From positions 1 to 64,000 of the forward strand of contig CAJTRI010000005.1 in NCBI GenBank assembly GCA_910578615.1: 64,000 nucleotides of DNA, given 5' to 3'. This document shows positions 9,628 to 18,509 of this stretch, piece after piece; positions within the stretch are counted from its first letter, which is position 1; the number at the start of each line of letters is the position of its first letter. The notes under the pieces are model-generated. The model was not told the origin of the DNA. It searched no databases and was given only the letters and a program-made list of their open reading frames with translations. The DNA comes from an uncultured Duncaniella sp. (GTDB lineage Bacteria; Bacteroidota; Bacteroidia; Bacteroidales; Muribaculaceae). The position numbers and the translations under genes were made by a program.

Positions 9628-10554
9628 TCAGTTCATCTTTATTTCCTCTTCTACCACATTGTCCCAACCTGAAACAGAAGGAGACATTCCCGTCCCTGCG
9701 TTAGGTAGTTTAAGTCCTTCTATTTCCACAAATACATGGTTGGGATCAGAGCCAGAGTGCATTTGAGATGTTATATCGAAATTATAATATGTTTTCTCAG
9801 AGGTATAAACTGTAAACGTGTGGATAGAGCTACCCTCCGGGCAATGACCAAAAGCCCTGAAACGAGCCACAAGAGTATGATCGTCGACCTTCTCCAATCC
9901 AAGAGGGAGCGTGCTTACAGGGCCTGTATGGGTTTGGGCCGAAAGATGATAACGTGAAGACATTCCAGTTATGGCCGCACTCAGGTCTACCGCATCACTT
10001 ATGTTCTCCACATCATTTATTTGAACCGTATATTCCTTAGTGGCAACCCGAGGAGACAGAGTCACAGTCTGTCCAGACAGTCCCGGCAGAACCGTCACAT
10101 GAGTGTTCATTCCCGTCCAAACCTCCTCCGGGACACCTGCCACCGGCTGTTCCTCTGCATATGGCGGACGTGGTGCTGTTTCCGCTCGACCCATAGGTTC
10201 AAGAATAGTACGAGACTCACATCCCAGCATATAATCTGACAATGATGACCCGTGTTCCCTCACCACTTCCATAGCCCCGTTATGGAAAAGCACTATATAC
10301 TCTCCGGCCTCAACTCTGGCTCTACCACCCTCTCGCTTGGCAAATTCCACTCGACGATAATATTCACCATCCATAGTGAAAAAATGGGCAACCATCGAAA
10401 TTGGGGCGGCATCTGGCGCGTCGGCCCAATCAAATGCGATATTTATCTCTGTCATATGCGAGTGGTCATAGCAGAGATCCTTGTGCTCGCATCCTCCGGC
10501 CATAAAGCCAAGGGCAACAGCTGTCAGCAGTCGTAACAGACTCATAGCTTTCAT
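9628..10554 (-). CDS. DUF5119 domain lipoprotein (fimbrial operon)
   Basis: A 308-aa lipoprotein with signal peptide and lipobox MAGGC (Cys22) followed by EHKDLCYDHSH, a characteristic start of DUF5119 proteins. The rest is predicted beta-rich, with the INIAFDW and YIVLFHNGAMEVV blocks typical of the family. DUF5119 proteins are repeatedly encoded next to fimbrillins in Bacteroidales and are assumed to act as anchors or accessory subunits in the outer membrane; direct function is not established. The start codon overlaps the stop of the DUF3575 gene as ATGA, so its translation probably depends on ribosomes finishing DUF3575. This makes the poly-C frameshift upstream potentially polar on this gene. 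Confidence 0.82.
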   Translation of the reverse strand: MKAMSLLRLLTAVALGFMAGGCEHKDLCYDHSHMTEINIAFDWADAPDAAPISMVAHFFTMDGEYYRRVEFAKREGGRARVEAGEYIVLFHNGAMEVVREHGSSLSDYMLGCESRTILEPMGRAETAPRPPYAEEQPVAGVPEEVWTGMNTHVTVLPGLSGQTVTLSPRVATKEYTVQINDVENISDAVDLSAAITGMSSRYHLSAQTHTGPVSTLPLGLEKVDDHTLVARFRAFGHCPEGSSIHTFTVYTSEKTYYNFDITSQMHSGSDPNHVFVEIEGLKLPNAGTGMSPSVSGWDNVVEEEIKMN

Positions 10555-11832
10555 CTGCCACCTCCTTTCCGGGCCTTTCTGCCTCCTAAGATGTAGACAA
10601 GCGATATTCCAGCCTTAGTCGGGCCGAACCAACTACGTTTCGAGGTGCTATCCCAGACATAGCAATCATCCATCGGACGATATTTCTTGTAATCACCCCA
10701 CAGATATCCTACACCTATCGAGAAGTCAAAGCTAAGAAAACGACCTACGGGTAGCGAGTAGCCATAAGACAGGCCGACACCATGAGTCCAGCGGTCACCC
10801 AAGTAGCCTGTACCGCCAAACTCGATGTCATAAGTAAGCATCTGATAGTAGGCACCTATATGATGCCCGCTAAATGCCTTTGAATCAAATAAATATCGGG
10901 GGGGGGTAAATAGACAGCCACTTTCTCAGCTCAACTTCGCCGCCTGAAACGCGCCAAAAACGGTGGGAAGCGTTATTGCTCCACCATGCATACATCCAGT
11001 CGGCCGAGAGAGACCATGAACCGGCAAATGCCACCTCCAAACCTATATTAGGAACAAGCGCCGCGTCATAAAGCATATTGGTTTTAAGCGCCACAAAGAC
11101 CTTACTGCCCTTTTCACCTGCAATCGCCTCATAAGTCGGAGTCTCGAAAGCCGGCTCGTGACTCGTGGCAGCACATGTATCGGTCTCAGACTTATTCGTC
11201 TCGGCAATAAGACCTTTATCAACCTTTTTGTCCTGAACAGGAAGGGGCGTCTCGCCCGAAATATCGGTACCGTCAGTAACTATGCAGCACTCGGCATAAC
11301 GCAGGGAAGGGAAGAATCCAAAAGCCATCTCATTCCATATGTTGCCACGGTCAAGCCTCATAAGGCGTCGTTTTCTACTGTCCACGACCCTGCGACCCTC
11401 GAATACCCATACCGGTGTGTTCTTGATTATGTCGCACACCTCACGAATCCATCCGTAGTCCGATACCGCAACCTTCTCATAAAGAAGAGACCAGTCGGTG
11501 TCGCAATCGGAAATTTCAGAAGGTACAGGAGCAATTCCGGCCAGATAAGCGGTAAGTGCGTCTGCCCTATGCCGGGCAAGAATCTTGTTGGAATCAGAAC
11601 GGCCCTCGGGCGAGGCACTTGCCCTTATGAGCACCCTCTTTGCAGAACCGTTTTCAAGCACACGCCTTATCTTGTCAAGCACCTGCCGGTTGGCCGAGAA
11701 ACCGCTGTCTATCTCGGCGACACCTTGCCGGAACATGACACAGGCACGCACCGTGTCGCATCGCGTCTCTACCTCGCGTGCGTGTGTTATCAGGAACAAG
11801 CTGCCTATGACAAGCGCCAATATGAATCTCAT
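10551..11832 (-). pseudogene. DUF3575 outer-membrane protein, frameshifted in a poly-C tract (possibly phase-variable)
   Basis: The as-read frame starts at 11832 with a signal peptide (residues 1-18). An OmpA-like segment follows (SASPEGRSDSNKILARHRADAL, about 90-115), then the DUF3575 start (FVALKTNMLYDAALVPNIGLEV). It stops at 10885 just after a run of nine C, giving 315 residues ending SIYPPPIFI. Removing one C restores an unbroken frame: SIYPPRYLFDSKAFSGHHIG, then AYYQMLTYDIEFGGTGYLG and on to the stop at 10551, about 426 residues and a complete DUF3575 barrel. DUF3575 proteins stand at the head of fimbrial operons and may be outer-membrane assembly factors. With 8 (or 11) C residues the gene is on; with 9 it is off. 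A sequencing or assembly error in the homopolymer is the main alternative. Confidence 0.85.
10898..10906 (-). repeat. Nine-base poly-C (coding strand) homopolymer tract
   Basis: Nine consecutive G on the plus strand inside the DUF3575 reading frame, exactly where the two halves of the gene change frame. It is the longest G/C homopolymer I noticed in the window. Confidence 0.9.
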
Positions 11833-11913
11833 GGCGGAAATCTGGATTGGCTAATTTAAGATTAATATAATAAGGTTATAATAAACGCTACTGTTACTGT
11901 GGTTTAACATTCG

Positions 11914-11944
11914 CAAAATTATATATTTTTCATCAATAGCCAAA
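11914..11944 (-). promoter_or_regulatory. Promoter of the fimbrial operon
   Basis: On the minus strand TTTG (11941-11944), 19 bases, TAATTTTG (11914-11921): a full match to the Bacteroidales consensus. Predicted start near 11908 leaves a leader of about 75 nt before the DUF3575 ATG at 11832. No long inverted repeats flank it, so an invertible promoter is not supported. Confidence 0.8.
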
Positions 11945-12036
11945 TTATTTTTGCCATTTTTTCTTTATTTTCACATAATAAGTCTTTTTATCATCATTTG
12001 ACTGTTAAAATGCGTGGAAATCCAGTGAAAAATCCT

Positions 12037-12044
12037 TAACTTTG
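12037..12044 (+). promoter_or_regulatory. Promoter -7 box for the AspT/YidE-type transporter
   Basis: TAACTTTG fits TAnnTTTG and lies 57 bases before the ATG at 12102. A -33 element is not obvious. Confidence 0.55.
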
Positions 12045-12101
12045 CACCCTCAAAATTTAAGGACATAAAAGATTGTTTCAAAAACCAGCAGATTTATTTT
12101 T

Positions 12102-13751
12102 ATGGAATGGCTAATTGACCTGATTGGGCCGGGACACATGGAGCTGGCAAGCACACTGGTGCTCTACTCCTTTGTCATCGCCTCCGGCATCTTTTTAGGT
12201 AAGATCAAGTTGGGAGGCATCTCCCTCGGGGTGACCTTCGTTTTGTTTGTGGGTATCGTCATGGGCCACTTCGGCTACGTCGTCAACCCGGAAGTACTTA
12301 AATTCGTTCGTGAGTTCGGCCTCATCCTGTTCATCTTCGCGATAGGCTTGCAGGTCGGCCCCGGTTTCTTCTCCTCGTTCAAGAAAGGCGGAGTCCTTCT
12401 CAACGGCCTTGCCGTATTGGGAATACTTCTCAACGTGGCCATAGTGCTTGCCATCTTCTATATAGACGGCAACACCACCATCACTGCCCTTGTGGGCGTC
12501 ATGTCCGGCGCTGTCACAAACACCCCCGGTCTCGCCGCCGCCCAGCAGACCGCAGGCACCACCGAGGCCATCAACCTCATGGCCATGGGCTATGCCGCCG
12601 CATATCCCCTCGGTGTTATCGGCATCATCCTGTCTATGCTCATCGTCAAAGCCGTATATAAAATTAAGGTGGAAGACGAGATAAAGGCCATCGAAAGCGA
12701 AGCGGAAGAAAGCCAGCAGAAGCCCATCATCGAATCGTTCGAGGTGACCAACAAGCTCATTGACGGCAAGACCCTCTACGAACTTCACCAGATACTCGAC
12801 TGTGACTTTGTGGTGTCCCGTCTCATGGGGCAGGACGGCAAGGTAATCATACCTACATCCAAAACCGTCCTTCATGTCGGTGACAAGATATACGTGGTAA
12901 TAGGCCCGTCAGACGAGATGAAGTTCCACGGCGTAGTAGGCCATCAGATAGAGATGGACTGGGAAGAGGTACAGAGCACCGTCCTCTCACGCCGCATAGT
13001 GGTGACACAGAGCAAGTATAACGGCGTATCGCTCGGTTCGCTCCGTCTCCACACCGCATACAGCCTCAACTGCACACGCGTCAACCGTGCAGGTGTAGAC
13101 CTTCTCGCTTCCCCGAGCCTCAGACTCCAAATAGGAGACCGCCTCGTGGTCGTAGGCGACCCCAACGACATCGAGCGCCTTGCCACACGCCTCGGCAACT
13201 CCATGAAGCGTCTCAACCAACCCAACCTTATCACCATATTCGTGGGTATATTGTTCGGTATCATCGTCGGCTCAATCAATGTGGGCTTCGGCATGAAACT
13301 CGGACTCGCCGGCGGCCCGCTCGTGGTGGCCATCCTCATCAGCCGGTTCGGCTACAAGATGAAACTCGTCACCTATACCTCGTCATCTGCCTCGTTGCTC
13401 ATGAGAGAGTTGGGCATATGCCTGTTCCTTGCTTCCGTAGGCATTTCGTCAGGCAAAGGATTCGCCGAGACAGTCTTCAACACCACCGGCATGTGGTGGG
13501 TCATCTGGGGCTTTATCATCACCCTTGTCCCCCTAATAGTGGTAGGTCTGATAGCCCGTGGCGTCTATAAGATCAATTATCTCACCATCATGGGTCTTAT
13601 CTCAGGCGGCTGCACCGACCCCCCTGCCCTCGCCTATGCCAACAACTCGACAGGCAGTGACGCGCCCGCCGTGGCTTACTCCACTGTCTACCCGCTCACC
13701 ATGTTCCTGCGTGTTGTAGCCGCACAGGCCCTTATCCTATGTCTCTTCTGA
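12102..13751 (+). CDS. AspT/YidE/YbjL-type putative transporter with central RCK_C domains
   Basis: A 549-aa inner-membrane protein with the duplicated architecture of the aspartate:alanine exchanger family. An N-terminal block of membrane helices (about 15-190, with GAVTNTPGLAAAQQTAGT) is followed by a cytoplasmic middle with two TrkA-C/RCK_C-like modules (about 205-365). A second helix block (about 375-549) ends with the matching motif GGCTDPPALAYANNSTGSDAPAVAYSTVYPL. Members exchange amino acids or remain uncharacterised; the substrate here is unknown. It is a single-gene unit with its own promoter box upstream and a hairpin terminator downstream. Confidence 0.85.
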   Translation: MEWLIDLIGPGHMELASTLVLYSFVIASGIFLGKIKLGGISLGVTFVLFVGIVMGHFGYVVNPEVLKFVREFGLILFIFAIGLQVGPGFFSSFKKGGVLLNGLAVLGILLNVAIVLAIFYIDGNTTITALVGVMSGAVTNTPGLAAAQQTAGTTEAINLMAMGYAAAYPLGVIGIILSMLIVKAVYKIKVEDEIKAIESEAEESQQKPIIESFEVTNKLIDGKTLYELHQILDCDFVVSRLMGQDGKVIIPTSKTVLHVGDKIYVVIGPSDEMKFHGVVGHQIEMDWEEVQSTVLSRRIVVTQSKYNGVSLGSLRLHTAYSLNCTRVNRAGVDLLASPSLRLQIGDRLVVVGDPNDIERLATRLGNSMKRLNQPNLITIFVGILFGIIVGSINVGFGMKLGLAGGPLVVAILISRFGYKMKLVTYTSSSASLLMRELGICLFLASVGISSGKGFAETVFNTTGMWWVIWGFIITLVPLIVVGLIARGVYKINYLTIMGLISGGCTDPPALAYANNSTGSDAPAVAYSTVYPLTMFLRVVAAQALILCLF

Positions 13752-13771
13752 CGCAGACATCCCAAGTATAA

Positions 13772-13818
13772 CAGGAACCGCGACCGCCCTGCCGGGTATC
13801 GCGGTTCCTGCCATTTTT
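13772..13818 (+). terminator. Intrinsic terminator after the YidE-type gene
   Basis: Twelve-base perfect arms (13772-13783 and 13799-13810) with a 15-base loop, followed by CCATTTTT on the plus strand, 20 bases after the stop codon. Confidence 0.85.
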
Positions 13819-13871
13819 ACAGAGCACGTAATTTTTTCCTTGAATTAACACTCAATTAGCATCTTTTTTAG

Positions 13872-13879
13872 TAATTTTG
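13872..13879 (+). promoter_or_regulatory. Promoter -7 box for prs
   Basis: TAATTTTG fits TAnnTTTG, 55 bases before the prs ATG and just after the previous terminator. The -33 element is not at the usual distance. Confidence 0.55.
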
Positions 13880-13934
13880 CAGTCACCAAAACGCCTTGTT
13901 GGCGTAAACTCTTCACTATCACATAAAAATTCTT

Positions 13935-14879
13935 ATGATTGACAACTTGCCACCAATCAAAGTCTTTGCCGGGACCAAGTCACAGTACATGGCTGAGGAA
14001 ATCTGCCGTGACCTTGGTTGCGAACTCGGTAAAATGAACATCCAGTACTTTGCCGACGGTGAATTTGAAGTTTCGTTCGAGGAATCCATCCGTGGATGCG
14101 AGGTATATCTCGTGCAGTCAACGTTCCCCAACTCCGACAACCTCATGGAACTCCTGTTGATGATCGATGCCGCAAAACGAGCTTCGGCCGCATCCGTCAT
14201 CGCTGTGATACCCTACTTCGGATGGGCGCGACAGGATCGCAAGGACAAACCCCGTACCTCAATCGCCGCCAAACTCGTGGCAAACCTTCTCACGACGTCA
14301 GGAGTAGACCGTGTCATCACAATGGATCTCCATGCCGACCAGATTCAGGGATTTTTCGACATCCCGGTTGACCATCTCTACGCTTCATCGGTATTCATCC
14401 CCTACATCCAGACCCTCGGACTCAAAGACCTCGTCATCGCATCACCCGACGTGGGCGGAGCAAAACGTGCCAACAGCTATGCCAAATATCTGAACGTGCC
14501 CTTGGTGCTCTGCCACAAGCAGCGCGCAAAGGCCAATGTCGTAGCCAATATGACCGTCATAGGCGATGTGGCCGACAAGGATGTAATCCTCATCGACGAC
14601 ATGGTCGATACCGCAGGAACCATAACGAAGGCAGCCGACCTCATGATGCAGAACGGCGCCCGCTCAGTACGCGCACTATGCTCCCATGCCATTATGAGCG
14701 ATCCGGCATCCGAGCGCGTTGAAAACTGCGCCCTTGTCGAGCTGATGTTTACCAACTCTATCCCATTCCACAAGAACTGTCCCAAGGCTACCATCCTCTC
14801 TGTGGCCCGTCTTTTTGCCGACACCATCCGTCGCGTGCATACCCACGAATCCATCTCCTCACAATACCTCATAAAATAA
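13935..14879 (+). CDS. prs: Ribose-phosphate pyrophosphokinase (PRPP synthetase)
   Basis: Makes PRPP from ribose 5-phosphate and ATP, feeding purine, pyrimidine, histidine, tryptophan and NAD synthesis in the cytoplasm. The 314-aa protein has the full class I signature: FADGEFEVSFEESIRG early, the flexible ATP loop WARQDRKDKPRTSIAAK, the DLHADQIQGFFDIPVDHL metal/PRPP signature, and the PRPP-binding loop VILIDDMVDTAGTITKAA. The start at 13935 matches the usual N-terminus (KVFAGTKSQYMAEEIC). A second cistron, the S9 peptidase, follows after only 9 bases. Confidence 0.97.
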   Translation: MIDNLPPIKVFAGTKSQYMAEEICRDLGCELGKMNIQYFADGEFEVSFEESIRGCEVYLVQSTFPNSDNLMELLLMIDAAKRASAASVIAVIPYFGWARQDRKDKPRTSIAAKLVANLLTTSGVDRVITMDLHADQIQGFFDIPVDHLYASSVFIPYIQTLGLKDLVIASPDVGGAKRANSYAKYLNVPLVLCHKQRAKANVVANMTVIGDVADKDVILIDDMVDTAGTITKAADLMMQNGARSVRALCSHAIMSDPASERVENCALVELMFTNSIPFHKNCPKATILSVARLFADTIRRVHTHESISSQYLIK

Positions 14880-14888
14880 GACGCGGAC

Positions 14889-17045
14889 ATGAACCTGAAA
14901 CACATCATGATTGCATCAGCAGTCGCTGCCACCCTTGCCTCCTGCACGGGAAACGGTGACGGCAACGAGACCATCATAGAGAAGCCGGAATTTACATCGA
15001 CTGACGGCCGATTCACCATCGAGGCTCTTGAAGCCTTGGGACGCGTCAGCGAGGTCAAGGTCTCTCCAGATGGAAAGAAGGTGCTCTTCTCCATCTCCTA
15101 CGAGAGCGTGGAGCTGAACAAGAGCAATGCCGACCTCTATGTGATGAACATAGACGGCTCGGAACTTACCCGCATCACCCGTACTCCCGCCTCTGAAAGC
15201 TCTTTTGTATGGATGGCCGGCGGTGAGAAAATCGCGTTCGTATATCCGGCTGACGGCAAACCCCAGCTCTGGATGATGAACGCTGACGGCTCGGGACGCA
15301 CACAGATTTCAGAAATAGAGAAGGGTATACAGGGCTTTCTCTTCTCCCCGGACGAGAAGAAGGTGGTCATAATCTCCACTGTCAAGTATGCACGTGAGGC
15401 CAAGGATCTCTATTCCGACCTTCCAGAAGCCACAGGACGCGTAATCGATGACCTGAACTATAAGCACTGGGACGAATGGATAACCGAAATTCCCCATCCC
15501 TTCATTGCCGACTTTGACGGATCTAAACTCAGTAATATAACTGATATAATGGCCGACGAGCCTCGTTTTGAGGCTCCTGTAAAACCGTTCGGAGGCAGCG
15601 AGTCATTCGCATGGTCACCTGACTCCAAGAGCCTTGTCTACACAAGTCGCAAAAAGGAAGGTGTGAAATATGCTATCTCAACCAACACCGACCTCTATCT
15701 CTACAATCTCGAAGACGGCTCCACACGCAACCTCACCGAGGGTATGGCAGGATATGATACAAATCCCGCCTTCTCGCCTGACGGCAAGACCCTCGCGTTC
15801 CTTTCGATGGAACGTGACGGATATGAGAGTGACAAGAACCGCATCTTCACCCTCGACATGGCAACCGGGGCCAAAACAGACCTTACTGCCGACTGGGACT
15901 ATACGGCCGATGCAATCGCATGGCGCCATGACGGAAAGGGCCTTTACTTCCTCGCACCCAAGGACGGCGTGATACCCGTGTTCAGCATAGACACAGCCTC
16001 GCGCGAAGTCAAGGTCATTGCAAGCGGGATGTGTGACTACGCCGCTCTCGCCCCTGTGGCTGACGGCTCTCTCGTCACCATGCGCCACTCCATGCTGTAT
16101 CCCAACGAGGTGATCCATGTTGATGCCGACGGGGATGTGAAACAGATTTCCAATGTCAATACCGAGCTTCTCGCATCAATCAAAATGCCAAAGGTGGAAA
16201 AGAAGATGGTTCCCACTACTGATGGAAAAGAGATGCTTGTATGGGCGGTATATCCTGCCGAGTTCGACTCGACAAAGACCTACCCGTCTCTCCTTTATTG
16301 CCAAGGAGGCCCGCAGCAGGCTGTCAGCCAGTTCTGGAGCTATCGCTGGAATCTCGCTCTTATGGCATCAAACGGATACATAGTCATAGCCCCCAACCGC
16401 CGAGGTCTTCCGGGATTCGGGACAGAATGGAACGAACAGATATCAGGTGACTACGGAGGCCAGAACATGCGCGACTATCTCGCAGCCGTGGACTATATGA
16501 AACAGTATCCTTATATCGACCCGGCCCGTATTGGCGCCACCGGCGCAAGCTACGGCGGATTTTCGGTCTACTGGCTTGCAGGAAACCACGACAAACGCTT
16601 TGCCGCGCTACTGGCCCATGCCGGTATCTTCAACATGGAGGCACAGTATCTCGAAACCGAAGAAACATGGTTTGCCAACTGGGACATGGGAGGAGGCGCT
16701 GTAAACGCACCTGCCAACTCGGCAGACGCCCCTGACTATGGCGCGTTCTGGCGCAAGGACAATGCCACGGCACAACGCACATTCGCCCTGTCGCCACACC
16801 GCTTCATCGACCGCTGGGACACCCCTATCATGATATCTCACGGAGAACTGGACTATCGTATCCTTTCATCTCAGGGAGAGATGGCCTTTAACGCCGCAAA
16901 ACTCCGTGGAATACCGGCAGAGATGGTTATCTTCCCGGATGAGAACCATTGGATTCTCAAACCGCAGAACGCAATAATGTGGCAACGCCTGTTCTTCCGC
17001 TGGTTTGACCGATGGCTGAAAAACGAACCGGCCACAGCCGAATAA
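14889..17045 (+). CDS. S9 family serine peptidase lipoprotein (dipeptidyl/acylaminoacyl peptidase-like)
   Basis: A 718-aa exported peptidase likely releasing dipeptides or N-terminal residues from oligopeptides. The N-terminus is a type II signal peptide with lipobox LASC (Cys19). A WD40/TolB-like beta-propeller occupies about 45-420 (repeated SPDGKKV, SPDEKKVV, SPDSKSLVY, SPDGKTLAF blades). The alpha/beta-hydrolase domain follows with the triad S554 in GASYGGF, D655 in HGELDY and H687 in DENHWI. A GGPQ oxyanion element is present near 475. It is only 9 bases after prs with no promoter between, so it is probably co-transcribed; a functional link to PRPP synthesis is not apparent. Confidence 0.9.
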   Translation: MNLKHIMIASAVAATLASCTGNGDGNETIIEKPEFTSTDGRFTIEALEALGRVSEVKVSPDGKKVLFSISYESVELNKSNADLYVMNIDGSELTRITRTPASESSFVWMAGGEKIAFVYPADGKPQLWMMNADGSGRTQISEIEKGIQGFLFSPDEKKVVIISTVKYAREAKDLYSDLPEATGRVIDDLNYKHWDEWITEIPHPFIADFDGSKLSNITDIMADEPRFEAPVKPFGGSESFAWSPDSKSLVYTSRKKEGVKYAISTNTDLYLYNLEDGSTRNLTEGMAGYDTNPAFSPDGKTLAFLSMERDGYESDKNRIFTLDMATGAKTDLTADWDYTADAIAWRHDGKGLYFLAPKDGVIPVFSIDTASREVKVIASGMCDYAALAPVADGSLVTMRHSMLYPNEVIHVDADGDVKQISNVNTELLASIKMPKVEKKMVPTTDGKEMLVWAVYPAEFDSTKTYPSLLYCQGGPQQAVSQFWSYRWNLALMASNGYIVIAPNRRGLPGFGTEWNEQISGDYGGQNMRDYLAAVDYMKQYPYIDPARIGATGASYGGFSVYWLAGNHDKRFAALLAHAGIFNMEAQYLETEETWFANWDMGGGAVNAPANSADAPDYGAFWRKDNATAQRTFALSPHRFIDRWDTPIMISHGELDYRILSSQGEMAFNAAKLRGIPAEMVIFPDENHWILKPQNAIMWQRLFFRWFDRWLKNEPATAE

Positions 17046-17050
17046 AACAA

Positions 17051-17113
17051 ACATCACATATACAATATCCCCCCGATAGATTGCCTATCGGGGGGATATT
17101 GTATATGTGATGT
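17051..17113. terminator. Bidirectional terminator between the S9 peptidase and efflux operon
   Basis: A perfect 29-bp inverted repeat (17051-17079 and 17085-17113) with loop ATTGC, between convergent stops at 17045 and 17118. The right arm ends only 4 bases from the efflux outer-membrane gene's stop codon. Confidence 0.85.
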
Positions 17114-17117
17114 CTCA

Positions 17118-18509
17118 TTAAATAGAGTCTGTCATATTCCACCCACCTCCAAGAGCCTTATAAAGCCCTACAACGGCGAGATATTCATCGCGCAATGCAT
17201 TGCTCAGTCCTATTTGGGCGTCAAAATAACGGCGCTGGGCATCCAGCACGTCTATATAGTTGAGACTTCCGCCACGATATTGCACATGGGCGAGCTGGAC
17301 ATACTTGCTGGCCGCATCGCGCAGTTCGGCTTTAAGTATGGCAGCCTCATGAACACGGCTATAAGTCTCAACGGCGTTACTCACATCTGTAAATGCCGTT
17401 ATTACCGCCTGTTCGTAAGACAGACGTGCCTGTTCGTAAGCAGCGATGGAAGCCTTGTATTTCTTCTTCTTACGACCGAAATCAAATATCGATCCTGTCA
17501 CAGAGCCGATGGCATAAGAAAACGGGGACTTGAAAAAACCTTTAAGGTCATCGTTTTCGAGTCCACCCGTAAGTCCGATACGCAGACGAGGGAATCGATC
17601 GGCATATGAGAGTCCTACTGCGGCCATAGCCGAGGCAAGGTTCTCGGAAGCCGCTCGAAGGTCAGGTCTACGTGTGAGAAGCAACGAAGGGACGCCTGTG
17701 GGTAGCTCCGTGGGAAGGACTTCGTTAAGATAGAGTGTGCTGCGTTCAAGTTCTTCACGCGGATATTCGCCCATGAGAAGGGTTATGGCGTTACGAGCCA
17801 CTGTAATCTGCCTTTCGAGATTTGGCACGAGCGATGCAGTGGAGGCATATTCTACCTTGGCCTGCTGGTAGACTGTCTCGGAAGTGAGACCGCCCTCAAA
17901 GCGCAGACGGGCCTGTTCGAGCGACTCGCTGCGCGTCTGCAAGGTCTGACGCACGATGCTCAGCTCATTGTCAAGAGCGGCAAGGCGGAAATAGGCAGTG
18001 GCAACCTCGGCTATCAGAGTCATTCGCATTGCCCTGAGGTCTTCTACTGATGCACGGTAACGTGCGGCACCCTGACGGCGTGCCCATGTCATGGCGCCCC
18101 ACAGGTTGACTTCCCACCCGACAGATACTTTCAGCGCAAACTCGGGGTCACTGGAATACCCGCCTCCGTTGTAATAATCATTTGTCTCATTGTCAGCGCT
18201 AATAAGCCCTGACACCTCTGGGTAAAGATTTAGTTTCTCAACTCCGTAGAGCTGTCTCATCTCTTCAACCCGGGCGGCGGCTTTCAGAACGTCGCGGTTG
18301 TTTTCAAGCGTGCGCCTTATAATCTGTCTGAGAGGGCCGTCGGCATAGAATTCCCACCAGTCCATATCGGCAATAGAGAGAGAGTCCTCCGCCACCCCGC
18401 CGACATAGGAAGACGGAAGGTCGAGATGCGGCTCCTGCAATCCCTTGACGCCGGAGCATGACACAAGGATAGCAGAAAGTAAAACGAGTGCGGTATATAA
18501 GGTTTTCAT
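17118..18509 (-). CDS. RND efflux outer-membrane lipoprotein (OprM/NodT type)
   Basis: The outer-membrane channel of a tripartite pump. The 463-aa protein has a lipoprotein signal ending LVSC (Cys18). Two outer-membrane-efflux repeats follow, each with the helical hairpins typical of TolC-like proteins. WGAMTWARRQGAARYRASVEDLRAMRMTLIAEVATAYF in the first repeat and the matching SYADRFPRLRIGLTGG...ITAFTDVSNAVETYSR in the second are diagnostic of the OprM/NodT class. It is the last gene of the adaptor-permease-channel operon and starts 4 bases inside the permease stop (ATGA overlap). Confidence 0.93.
   Translation of the reverse strand: MKTLYTALVLLSAILVSCSGVKGLQEPHLDLPSSYVGGVAEDSLSIADMDWWEFYADGPLRQIIRRTLENNRDVLKAAARVEEMRQLYGVEKLNLYPEVSGLISADNETNDYYNGGGYSSDPEFALKVSVGWEVNLWGAMTWARRQGAARYRASVEDLRAMRMTLIAEVATAYFRLAALDNELSIVRQTLQTRSESLEQARLRFEGGLTSETVYQQAKVEYASTASLVPNLERQITVARNAITLLMGEYPREELERSTLYLNEVLPTELPTGVPSLLLTRRPDLRAASENLASAMAAVGLSYADRFPRLRIGLTGGLENDDLKGFFKSPFSYAIGSVTGSIFDFGRKKKKYKASIAAYEQARLSYEQAVITAFTDVSNAVETYSRVHEAAILKAELRDAASKYVQLAHVQYRGGSLNYIDVLDAQRRYFDAQIGLSNALRDEYLAVVGLYKALGGGWNMTDSI

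Noticed and set aside
11847..11943. Short inverted repeat TTGGCTA/TAGCCAA flanking the fimbrial operon promoter, as in an invertible promoter.
   Set aside because: Arms are only 7 bp with no extension, no recombinase gene is nearby, and such repeats arise by chance in A/T-rich DNA.
12195..12875. A 226-codon open frame antisense to the AspT/YidE-type gene.
   Set aside because: It lies wholly inside a well-supported gene and its translation mirrors that gene's codon pattern, without recognisable motifs.
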